Below, piece after piece: positions 1-5,738 of a stretch of DNA of 5,738 nt. The stretch is from CAZOZK01 sp964584245 (lineage in GTDB: Bacteria; Patescibacteriota; Microgenomatia; UBA1400; PJMF01), in assembly GCA_964584245.1 (NCBI GenBank), contig CAZOZK010000063.1, positions 1 through 5,738 on the forward strand. Reading direction: 5' to 3'. The notes beneath the pieces are model-generated. The model saw only the letters and a list, made by a program, of their open reading frames with translations, was not told where the DNA came from and did no database searches. Position numbers and translations under genes: made by a program. Each line of letters starts with the position of its first letter. Position 1 is the stretch's first letter.

Positions 1-472
1 TCATTTTATTTAAAGAGTTAAAAAAATTATAGGCATCTAGCGTTTTTTTAAGCTCAGCAATAAAGTCTTCTGGAACCTCCATTGAGCTTGGCGGAGCATA
101 GGCACGATCCCAGCGACCATCTGCTTTGGCCTCTTCAATTTGCTTCAAACCCGACTCATGCATTCTTCCCTCTTGTAATAGAACTGCAACTTTCTGCGTG
201 TTAATTTGTGACCAGGGACTTCGCTTCCTTCTAGGGGTAAATCTTTGCAAATAAGCTTTGTCATCAAGTGATTTTGATTGTCCATCTATCCAGCCAAAAC
301 ACAGAGCTTCATCCAGTGCTTCTTTGTATGCTAGCGACTCAATCCCTGAAGCCTTTTTATAAAATTTGAGCCAAATACCATCCGAAGAACCATGATTTTT
401 TAACAACCAAGCCCGAAAATCAGTGTGATTTTTAAACTCAAGAGTCGGTTGTACTTTTTTAGTATCAGCCAT
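1..472 (-). CDS. YdeI/OmpD-associated (OmdA) family protein, C-terminus cut by window edge
   Basis: I translated this frame by hand from an ATG at 472; it stays open to base 1, giving 157 codons. Family members are usually about 190-200 residues, so roughly the last fifth lies outside the window. Family hallmarks are visible in order: WLLKNH near residues 22-27, WLKFYKKASG at 34-43, the signature LCFGWIDG at 57-64, QRFTPRRKRSPWS at 76-88 and VPEDF at 133-137. There is no signal peptide or membrane helix, so a soluble cytoplasmic protein is likely. The family name recalls links to bacteriocin or polymyxin resistance in other organisms, but the biochemical role is not established and should not be transferred here. 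The start follows the 271-residue membrane protein gene by 46 bases. No SD precedes the ATG; an extended -10 box lies 6 bases upstream, suggesting its own leaderless transcript. Confidence 0.9.
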   Translation of the reverse strand, partial: MADTKKVQPTLEFKNHTDFRAWLLKNHGSSDGIWLKFYKKASGIESLAYKEALDEALCFGWIDGQSKSLDDKAYLQRFTPRRKRSPWSQINTQKVAVLLQEGRMHESGLKQIEEAKADGRWDRAYAPPSSMEVPEDFIAELKKTLDAYNFFNSLNKM

Positions 473-478
473 GAAAAC

Positions 479-487
479 ATTGTAACA
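479..487 (-). promoter_or_regulatory. Candidate extended -10 promoter for the YdeI-family gene
   Basis: On the minus strand this reads TGTTACAAT, an extended -10 (TGn) joined to TACAAT, which has one mismatch to TATAAT. The hexamer (479-484) ends 6 bases before the ATG at 472, so transcription would begin at or next to the A of the start codon. No good -35 is visible at 16-18 bases spacing, which an extended -10 can tolerate. Seen: the motif and its spacing. Inferred: promoter function. Confidence 0.45.
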
Positions 488-496
488 TTCAGAACC

Positions 497-510
497 CCAG
501 TAAAAACTGG
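497..510. repeat. Small inverted repeat between two minus-strand genes
   Basis: CCAGT and ACTGG form a perfect 5-bp stem around a 4-base loop, 8 bases past the stop of the 271-residue membrane protein gene. On the minus strand the stem is followed by GGTTCTG rather than a T-run, so it is not a standard intrinsic terminator. It could weakly attenuate read-through into the YdeI-family gene, or be chance. It also covers the region where a -35 for that gene would lie. Confidence 0.3.
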
Positions 511-518
511 AAAGATCA

Positions 519-1334
519 TCAACGTACTGATATTTTAAGTTTTTTCATCCTCTTCTTTACTCGTTTTACAAAATCAGTAAGTGGTTTGAGCGATACTTCA
601 TCTGATGTATCAAGATCATCATATTCGAACGGTTCATCCAAATCCTTGATTAACGACACCAAGAAAATCGTCATGAAAACGATGACTAAAATAAATAGTA
701 CATACTCGTAGAATGGATCAGCACTAAGTATAGTAAGCAAAAATAATAAAAAGAAAACTGAAATTTTCGCAATAGTATACGAAGCTTCATAGAATGGGGT
801 GTCTCTTAAAATATTTGCCTTCAGTACATATTTGCGCAAATTGTTTTGTTCATTTTTCATTCTCACAATAAAATTTGCCTGGGTGATTGGTTCAAATTTT
901 TCTAAAAAATAATTAAACTCACTAATATGCATTAAAACGTCTTGAGTATAGGCTTTTTTGTAAAACCACGCTTCACACAATCTCGTAGTTTCAAGCAGAT
1001 GTTCAATGGCTTTAATAACAACTGGCTGTTTTTTCTTAGCAAGCATGATCTCGCACTCATCATAGATAGTTTCTAGCGAGGTAGCCATATCACTTGGAAT
1101 TTTTTCTGCTTCTTTGTAGTCTCGAAGAGTTGAGTTTAATAAAAATCCTAAAATAAAAATATTTCCACTAATAATTGCTGTTAGAAGTGCATTTACTTCA
1201 AGTAACTCTATACCAAAATATTGGAAGAGTAATTTTAAACAACCTACTATAAAACTTGCAAAGACTGCTACTCTCAAATGAGATAATTTGAATGTATAGG
1301 TTGTTCTAAAAATATGTACTCTGATTGATTTCAT
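519..1334 (-). CDS. Four-helix membrane protein, resembling bestrophin-like DUF4239 proteins
   Basis: This 271-residue protein has two hydrophobic helices near the N-terminus (about 20-41 and 46-66), a long polar, probably cytoplasmic helical section (about 70-183), and two more helices (about 187-205 and 209-230). It ends in a very basic tail (VKRVKKRMKKLK). The 2+2 helix layout, and the acidic DLDEPFEYDD segment straight after the last helix, recall the LDxPF segment of DUF4239 proteins, which are distant relatives of bestrophin anion channels. That link rests on remembered pattern only, and channel activity is speculation. An in-frame TGA at 1359-1361 with no other start codon after it fixes the ATG at 1334 as the most upstream start. 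There is no SD. The gene lies 33 bases after the DUF2079 gene, but a -10-like box in that gap could give it its own transcript. The stop is TGA. The region is strongly AT-rich. Confidence 0.85.
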   Translation of the reverse strand: MKSIRVHIFRTTYTFKLSHLRVAVFASFIVGCLKLLFQYFGIELLEVNALLTAIISGNIFILGFLLNSTLRDYKEAEKIPSDMATSLETIYDECEIMLAKKKQPVVIKAIEHLLETTRLCEAWFYKKAYTQDVLMHISEFNYFLEKFEPITQANFIVRMKNEQNNLRKYVLKANILRDTPFYEASYTIAKISVFFLLFLLTILSADPFYEYVLFILVIVFMTIFLVSLIKDLDEPFEYDDLDTSDEVSLKPLTDFVKRVKKRMKKLKISVR

Positions 1335-1343
1335 AAAACAACG

Positions 1344-1349
1344 AGTATA
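1344..1349 (-). promoter_or_regulatory. Candidate -10 element for the DUF4239-like gene
   Basis: The minus strand reads TATACT, one mismatch from TATAAT, ending 9 bases before the ATG at 1334; an overlapping TATTAT sits 3 bases further upstream. Initiation 6-8 bases downstream would leave a leader of only about 1-5 bases. No convincing -35 is visible. The whole promoter would have to fit within or next to the 33-base gap after the DUF2079 stop codon. Confidence 0.35.
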
Positions 1350-1367
1350 ATAACATATTCAAATGTA

Positions 1368-2762
1368 CTACCGCACTCTTTTATAAATCCTCTGGTCACC
1401 TTGGTCGAAAAAAAGCTCGTAGTTCATGTCAACTTCAATCTGCTCAACAAGTGTCTCAAATGAATCAATTCCTAAGAAATTATTTGGTTCTTGGCCAGCT
1501 CTGATATCAATAGCAATATAGTCAGGATTATAGAGTTGATAGTCATCACGCAACATGAGAACATTCCTATTTGCAATTTTTGCAGCTATATTTGTTTGCG
1601 CCATAATCAATCCATCTTCTGGAATTTGAGCAACCAAATTGTTTAAAAATTCATGATTTTTTGTATGCGCATAAAATGCTCTATTAAAAAATAGTAAGCC
1701 AGGAGATTTTAAAATATAGGTACTGAAAAATAATAGAGCCATACTCAGTGAAAAAAGTATAATTTTCAGATGAACGGCCTTTATTATTTTGAACAAAAAT
1801 GCTGCTATTTTCTTAAACCTAACCCACCCAAATATTGTTGCCATAATAAATGTAGGAGCTATTTCTGCATTGTAGTGTAGTCCTAAATCATGACGTGATG
1901 CTGCCGCACTCGAAAACCGTGTAAGCCAGTTAAACAAAATTGGTGGCAAAAATTCTGGTGCTAAAAGTGGTAAAAATCCAAAACTCAAAAAGCTTTTTAC
2001 CATAGTTTTTATTTTAAGTGCGTTTAAAATTGAAACTGTATCTATTCCAGATAGTGCGTCCTGCAAGTAGTAATACTCTTTGCCACTAATGGCAGGCATA
2101 ATAATTCTCACCACAGAAAACCCATATGCCACAGAAAAAACACTGGTTGCAATGCCAATTTTTCGCCACAAACATTTATTCTGGACTGCCACAACTACTC
2201 CAAACCAAGCAGGAATAATAAAAGTAGATTCTTTAGACAGCAAAACGCCTACAAATCCTAGTAAATAAATCCATTTATGTTTCTTAACTAATCCATAAAA
2301 AAAGACCATAAGAGGTAGTGGTAATAATGCCAACTCATGAAATTCAGTGATGAGCGCATTGTGCAAACCTATAAATGACAAATAGATTCCTAACATACAA
2401 AAGGCTTCAAACTTATTTTTCAACACTTCCTTTGCAGTTAAGTAGACAAAAAAGCCACTCAAGGTGATAAAAAGTGTTTGCATTATTAGCAACGTCTCTC
2501 CAGTTTCAAAAATCGCAACAAAAGGACTAATCAAAAATATGATTGGGTGAAAATGATCGCTCAAAATATTTTTTCCAGGGAAAATAAAATGATCAATGAT
2601 TGGTGGCTCAAGTCTAGCAACTTTAGAAATAGCACTGTAAAAAATGCCAAAATCATAATACCAAGCAGCATACTGCCAGTATCTATGTAATGAAACCGTC
2701 GTAAATATGGTGAAAAAGATACATAAAATCAATGATAGTAGTATTTTTTCTTTGTTTTTCAT
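1368..2762 (-). CDS. DUF2079 family polytopic membrane protein (GT-C-like)
   Basis: This 464-residue protein carries the DUF2079 landmarks: an N-terminal helix (about 7-25), YYDFGIF with an acidic Asp at 37, the DHFHP motif at 69-73, EFHE at 140-143, LLSKES at 174-179 and LHYNAEIAP at 295-303. About ten hydrophobic helices run to about residue 350. A soluble tail (about 360-464) contains the IPEDG...NIAAKIANR...DYIAIDI pattern seen at the ends of such proteins. DUF2079 proteins are related to GT-C glycosyltransferases, which use lipid-linked sugars outside the cytoplasm. Asp37 in the first loop is where the GT-C catalytic acid usually sits, but activity is unproven. The start is secure: an in-frame TAA at 2775-2777 lies just upstream and the next Met is residue 94. 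No SD is present. The plus-strand neighbour is divergent, and nearby glycosyltransferases support a surface-glycan role. Confidence 0.88.
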   Translation of the reverse strand: MKNKEKILLSLILCIFFTIFTTVSLHRYWQYAAWYYDFGIFYSAISKVARLEPPIIDHFIFPGKNILSDHFHPIIFLISPFVAIFETGETLLIMQTLFITLSGFFVYLTAKEVLKNKFEAFCMLGIYLSFIGLHNALITEFHELALLPLPLMVFFYGLVKKHKWIYLLGFVGVLLSKESTFIIPAWFGVVVAVQNKCLWRKIGIATSVFSVAYGFSVVRIIMPAISGKEYYYLQDALSGIDTVSILNALKIKTMVKSFLSFGFLPLLAPEFLPPILFNWLTRFSSAAASRHDLGLHYNAEIAPTFIMATIFGWVRFKKIAAFLFKIIKAVHLKIILFSLSMALLFFSTYILKSPGLLFFNRAFYAHTKNHEFLNNLVAQIPEDGLIMAQTNIAAKIANRNVLMLRDDYQLYNPDYIAIDIRAGQEPNNFLGIDSFETLVEQIEVDMNYELFFDQGDQRIYKRVR

Positions 2763-2771
2763 TTCTATTTC

Positions 2772-2777
2772 ATTTTA
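2772..2777 (-). promoter_or_regulatory. Candidate -10 element for the DUF2079 gene
   Basis: The minus strand reads TAAAAT, one mismatch from TATAAT, ending 9 bases before the ATG at 2762. A TTGCAA lies upstream at 15 bases spacing, shorter than the preferred 17. Initiation would leave a leader of about 2-3 bases. The context is AT-rich, so a chance match is possible. Confidence 0.35.
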
Positions 2778-2835
2778 CACGTTTACAGAAGATTGCAATG
2801 CTCTAGTGATTTTTTCTCCTTGTATCAAGCCATTG

Positions 2836-2841
2836 TATGAT
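2836..2841 (+). promoter_or_regulatory. Weak candidate -10 for the plus-strand membrane protein gene
   Basis: TATGAT has one mismatch to the consensus and would give a leader of about 37 bases before the ATG at 2885. An alternative TACACT at 2860-2865 would leave about 13 bases. Neither has a good -35 at 16-18 bases. Only a weak purine-rich stretch (AAGAAAG) precedes the ATG, and it is not a strong SD. Confidence 0.25.
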
Positions 2842-2884
2842 TTAAAATGTATCCAATAGTACACTGATAAGAAAGCTACAAATT

Positions 2885-3538
2885 ATGACAGCAGCTACCA
2901 CCACAAGCAAAAGTGAAAACCAGATGGCAATCGGCCAAATTGTAAAAGACACTTGGGCAATTTTCAAAAAAGATTGGATGAAAATTTATGGATTGATGGC
3001 ACTCCCAATCGTCTTTGGATTTATATCTGGAATTATTTCAGGAATTTTAGGTGATGAGGGACTTATTGCGCTAATCTTAGAACTCGTATACTTATTCATC
3101 CAAACTGTGATCAGTATGGGTGTCCTCAAAGCTATGCTTTCTATAGTACGCGGTGAGAGTTTTGATATGGACACTATTTTGTCCACTCAACCACTTTTCC
3201 TTAAGTACCTTGGAGCTACACTTTTGTTAGGTCTTATGATCGGACTTGGATTCATATTCTTCGTTATCCCAGGTATTTACCTTGCTATAACATACACCTT
3301 TGTTCCTTATCTTATCGTTGATAAGAAACTGGGAGTTTTTGAAGCTATGAAAGAAAGTTCTGAAATGACCAAAGGTAAGAAATTAGACATCTTTGCTTTT
3401 GGAGTTGTTTCACTCTTAATTGGATATTCTGGACTACTCGCATTATTCGTTGGTGTATTCTTGACTGCACCATTTGCAGGAATGATGTACCCAATTCTTT
3501 ACTCAAGAATGGTTAACTCACCTGTTAAGACGGAGTAA
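2885..3538 (+). CDS. Polytopic membrane protein of the DUF975 / GDPD-membrane-domain / YciC-like type
   Basis: This 217-residue protein is mostly hydrophobic, with helices at about 32-53, 58-80, 105-125, 127-145, 168-187 and 188-208. A short polar N-terminus precedes the segment IGQIVKDTWAIFKKDW (16-31). The diagnostic stretch is FFVIPGIYLAITYTFVPYLIVDKKLGVFEAM, centred on residues 125-155, then an amphipathic SSEMTKGKK linker. This pattern typifies a loose group of bacterial integral membrane proteins annotated as DUF975, YciC/UPF0259 or the membrane domain of glycerophosphodiester phosphodiesterases. Their function is unknown, and no catalytic domain is present here. ATG 2885 is chosen as the most upstream start; Met14 at 2924 is an alternative that would remove a low-complexity Thr/Ser leader. 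It is the only plus-strand gene, divergent from the DUF2079 gene and overlapping the 3' end of the GT2 gene. GC (about 37%) is intermediate between its neighbours. Confidence 0.88.
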   Translation: MTAATTTSKSENQMAIGQIVKDTWAIFKKDWMKIYGLMALPIVFGFISGIISGILGDEGLIALILELVYLFIQTVISMGVLKAMLSIVRGESFDMDTILSTQPLFLKYLGATLLLGLMIGLGFIFFVIPGIYLAITYTFVPYLIVDKKLGVFEAMKESSEMTKGKKLDIFAFGVVSLLIGYSGLLALFVGVFLTAPFAGMMYPILYSRMVNSPVKTE

Positions 3539-4471
3539 TCCTGAGCTGGTTCCTAGCAACACAGCAACGTCACTAGAAATTTGAAGCACTGGAAGCCACG
3601 CCCAACCTTTTGGAAAGTGGCTTCTGTGTTTATAGATGGACCAAATAATGTAGGTAGTTAGTAAGAGTGTTGTGAGAGATAGTAGTGCTGGGGACAGGAA
3701 AATGATGCTGGCTAACAAAAGACAGAGGCCGGCAAAATAGCGGGCGAAAATTAAATTGACTTTGCTCCTTCGCACCCCACCCAATTCATCATACCGCGCT
3801 TGTTGGTACACCATCCTTACAAATGCCTGAAGAGTTGACCGTGGACGCCATCCCACCAAAGCCTTTGACGCAACCACTAAACTAAACCCGTGTTTCTTGA
3901 TTTGCTGCGCAAACACATAATCTTCACTCACTCGCAAATCTTCACGGAATCCCCCAATACTCTTCCACACTTTTTTTCTAAACATCATTGAACGGGTGGC
4001 CGGTAAAAATGTGCTGGGATCTAGTTTGTCCGGCTGGACTAATACAAATGGGACTACGGCACTTTCAAACGAGGTAGTTGATAATCCAAAATAGTAGCCT
4101 GCGACGACGTCGGGCTGAGTAGCTGGTGATGACTCATCTACTTTCGCCGCTCGCAACAGCTCACTCAACCAATCTTTGTTTGGGATACATCCAGCATCTG
4201 TACACGCAATCCACTCAGTTGTTGCAAGATTAATCCCAGCGTTTCGACCCTGACTAATATTGCCTTTGTGCAAAATAACTTTGAGCGACTGATGTTTCGC
4301 TGCAATTTTTTCGAGAAGTTCGTAGGTACCATCAGTTGAGCCGCCATCCACAATAATAACTTCATGTGGAGTAACCGTTTGTTCAAACAAGGCACGTAAC
4401 AAAAATGAAATATCCCGAATTTCATTGAGAACCGTGACCACGACTGTAATCTGATTTTTATGACTAGTCAT
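3518..4471 (-). CDS. GT2-type glycosyltransferase with C-terminal membrane helices
   Basis: This 317-residue protein has a GT-A fold glycosyltransferase family 2 domain (about 8-230), which transfers a sugar from a nucleotide-sugar donor. Visible motifs are VTVLNE (12-17), the nucleotide-binding VDGGSTDGT (41-49), SQGRNAGI (73-80), TDAGC (91-95) at the metal-binding DxD site, SED (182-184) with the likely catalytic base Asp184, and QQARY (223-227), which resembles the QxxRW acceptor motif. The DAG form of DxD occurs in many active GT2 enzymes. Two hydrophobic segments follow (about 246-280 and 292-311), so the enzyme is probably anchored with its active site in the cytoplasm. The gene begins 6 bases after the GT4 stop, in the same frame, without an SD. 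A perfect TATAAT spans that junction. The stop TGA lies inside the convergent plus-strand gene. Donor and acceptor sugars cannot be read from the sequence. Confidence 0.93.
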   Translation of the reverse strand: MTSHKNQITVVVTVLNEIRDISFLLRALFEQTVTPHEVIIVDGGSTDGTYELLEKIAAKHQSLKVILHKGNISQGRNAGINLATTEWIACTDAGCIPNKDWLSELLRAAKVDESSPATQPDVVAGYYFGLSTTSFESAVVPFVLVQPDKLDPSTFLPATRSMMFRKKVWKSIGGFREDLRVSEDYVFAQQIKKHGFSLVVASKALVGWRPRSTLQAFVRMVYQQARYDELGGVRRSKVNLIFARYFAGLCLLLASIIFLSPALLSLTTLLLTTYIIWSIYKHRSHFPKGWAWLPVLQISSDVAVLLGTSSGLLRLNR

Positions 4472-4476
4472 ACAAT

Positions 4477-4482
4477 ATTATA
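4477..4482 (-). promoter_or_regulatory. Perfect -10 (TATAAT) over the GT4 stop codon, ahead of the GT2 gene
   Basis: The minus strand carries an exact TATAAT overlapping the last Leu codon and the TAA stop of the GT4 gene, with only 5 bases between it and the GT2 ATG at 4471. Initiation about 6-7 bases downstream would start the transcript at the AUG itself. No -35 match is seen at the usual spacing. The two genes may also be co-transcribed from further upstream. Confidence 0.45.
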
Positions 4483-5719
4483 ACCGCTGGCCATCTATAT
4501 GATGCGCAAGCTGTTTTTTTGATTCAAGCGATGCAACTGCCCAGCGCAGTTGCGCCTCATACTGAAGAGCACTCTGCTCAATTGTATACGTATGTAGAAA
4601 ATGCTGGCGGGCGTTAGCGCCAAGTTGGTCGCGAAGTTCATCATTTTTTAGGAGATTTTTTATAGCTTGTGCAAAGGCTGTGGCATTCTCATCTTCAGTA
4701 TGTGCCAGTGGCACCAACAATCCAGTTTTTTTGTGAATAGTAATCTCGTTCATCGGCGCGCTATCAAAAGCTATAACTGGTTTGCCCAGCGCCATCGCTT
4801 CAATTGCGACCAAGCCAAACCCTTCTAAATTCCAAGTGCTGGGAAAAACACACAGCGTTGCAGTTTGCATTTCATCCAATGAACTCTCGACAAATCCTTT
4901 GAATTCAACAGACGCATCTAGCCCTAAAGAATGTACTAAAGATTGTACGCTCGGCTTAGTCTGCCCAGTGCCAATAAATACCAACTTTGCAGCTGAAAAT
5001 GCTTCGAGTATTTTTGCAAAAGCAGTCACGACAATTTCTTGACCTTTTCCTTTTTCAAAGCGTGATACACAGACGATTTTTTGGTCATTATTTTGGGATT
5101 TTTTTGAAATTTTTGCGCCAACTTTTTTATCAAATACTGTATCCGGTATGTCCCGACCACAAGGAACCAACGCAATCTTTGCAACTGATACATGACTCTC
5201 TTGTGAGAGTGATTTTTTTGTGAAAGCAGAAGGAACTATCACCCGTTCTACCAATGGTAACAGTAAGCGATACATAGCTTCCGGCACTCGCAGCCATTTT
5301 CGCAATAATGGTTTGACCGGTCCGAATTCGTTCCATACCACCGGAACTCCAAACACATACGCAAGTGGAGTCACAAATAGCATGTCAGTGAAAGTTGCAC
5401 ACATGAAGACGTCAGCCCCTCGATTTTTCCAAACAGCAAATGTGTACTGACCCAACGTAGTCGGCAGAAACACAAGTGATTTGAGCATGCTTTTCCAGTC
5501 GCCGACAAAATGCGCGTAACTATTTAATTTGCGCACCGCTATACCTTTTTGATGCAGAGCATTACGAAGTTGAGTGTTAGTGGTTACAATTTGATGAGTC
5601 GCGGGAAGTGATTTTGCCAAAAATCCAATCAAATCAGAAAAATATACTTCTGCACCACCCCAACTGTGGGAGTGAATAAACCAGACAACTTTCTGGAGAG
5701 CTTTTTTTTCGCTGCGCAC
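4478..5719 (-). CDS. GT4-type (GT-B fold) glycosyltransferase
   Basis: This 413-residue protein is a glycosyltransferase of the GT-B fold, group 1/GT4. The N-terminal half has the acceptor-side motif HSWGGAEVY (18-26). PSAFTKKSL (163-171) follows at the linker region. The C-terminal donor domain begins near 214 with VCVSRFEKGKG (216-226), where Arg220 and Lys225 are the expected donor-phosphate ligands. The EGFGLVAIE segment (299-307) is the classic E-x7-E motif. No signal peptide or helix is seen; it should act at the cytoplasmic face, on a lipid-linked or surface-glycan precursor. The start is uncertain: 5719 is GTG, and the frame stays open to the window end (six more whole codons), so the true start could lie outside. 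The next Met is residue 78, which would remove the acceptor motif. No SD or -10 precedes the GTG. GC is visibly higher than in the leftmost membrane genes. Confidence 0.92.
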   Translation of the reverse strand: MRSEKKALQKVVWFIHSHSWGGAEVYFSDLIGFLAKSLPATHQIVTTNTQLRNALHQKGIAVRKLNSYAHFVGDWKSMLKSLVFLPTTLGQYTFAVWKNRGADVFMCATFTDMLFVTPLAYVFGVPVVWNEFGPVKPLLRKWLRVPEAMYRLLLPLVERVIVPSAFTKKSLSQESHVSVAKIALVPCGRDIPDTVFDKKVGAKISKKSQNNDQKIVCVSRFEKGKGQEIVVTAFAKILEAFSAAKLVFIGTGQTKPSVQSLVHSLGLDASVEFKGFVESSLDEMQTATLCVFPSTWNLEGFGLVAIEAMALGKPVIAFDSAPMNEITIHKKTGLLVPLAHTEDENATAFAQAIKNLLKNDELRDQLGANARQHFLHTYTIEQSALQYEAQLRWAVASLESKKQLAHHIDGQRL

Positions 5720-5738
5720 AAACTGTGCATGCCAATTA

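Noticed and set aside
497..510. Hairpin as an intrinsic terminator
   Set aside because: The stem is only 5 bp and no T-run follows on either strand, so it is listed only as an inverted repeat.
2080..2268. Plus-strand open frame of 62 codons
   Set aside because: It lies antisense inside the well-supported DUF2079 gene, its peptide has no recognisable domain, and no start signal precedes it.
4165..4425. Minus-strand open frame of 86 codons
   Set aside because: It is a shifted frame within the GT2 gene, over the conserved VDGGSTDGT and QGRNAG region; the GT2 frame clearly is the coding one.
4782..5450. Several open frames of 68-86 codons on both strands
   Set aside because: All overlap the GT4 donor and linker regions whose motifs are intact in the main frame; the peptides look like random translation.
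5702..5709. Run of eight A (minus strand) near the start of the GT4 gene as a phase-variation tract
   Set aside because: It encodes ordinary Lys codons, A/T runs of 7 or more are common in this sequence, and the frame is intact.
1..5738. CRISPR arrays, tRNA or rRNA genes, insertion sequences, riboswitches
   Set aside because: No regularly spaced repeats, tRNA-like cloverleaf, transposase motif or terminal inverted repeats were seen, and the non-coding gaps (6, 33, 46 and 122 bases) are too small for most of these.
1..5738. Alternative genetic code (TGA read as Gly or Trp)
   Set aside because: TGA ends the genes at 519 and 3518 exactly at the expected protein ends, and no in-frame TGA interrupts conserved domains.

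Overview
The window holds six protein genes and almost no spare DNA. Five are on the minus strand and one is on the plus strand. It looks like ordinary bacterial chromosome from a compact, AT-leaning genome. TGA ends at least two of the genes (at 519 and 3518), so the standard bacterial code applies and TGA-as-glycine lineages such as Gracilibacteria/SR1 are excluded. Dense packing, very short gaps, no Shine-Dalgarno (SD) sequences at the starts and a run of membrane and glycosyltransferase genes would fit a Patescibacteria (CPR) genome. No marker gene is present, so that placement is only an inference.

Layout from right to left along the minus strand. A GT4-type glycosyltransferase (4478-5719) is followed after 6 bases, in the same reading frame, by a GT2-type glycosyltransferase with C-terminal membrane helices (3518-4471). 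A plus-strand polytopic membrane protein (2885-3538) converges on the GT2 gene and overlaps its 3' end by 21 bases. It is divergent, across 122 bases, from a DUF2079 (GT-C-like) membrane protein (1368-2762). Then come a four-helix membrane protein resembling the bestrophin-like DUF4239 group (519-1334) and the N-terminal 157 codons of a YdeI/OmpD-associated (OmdA) family protein (1-472), cut by the left edge.

The two glycosyltransferases and the DUF2079 protein suggest synthesis of a cell-surface glycan at the inner face of the membrane, with the DUF2079 protein as a possible lipid-linked sugar transferase. The functions of the other membrane proteins are not known.

The most interesting signal is in the gene starts. 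Four of the five minus-strand genes have a sigma-70 -10 hexamer with at most one mismatch ending only 5-9 bases before the ATG, and none has an SD. This is what leaderless transcripts would look like. No RNA gene, CRISPR array, insertion sequence or convincing intrinsic terminator was seen. I did not find a clear new multi-gene system.
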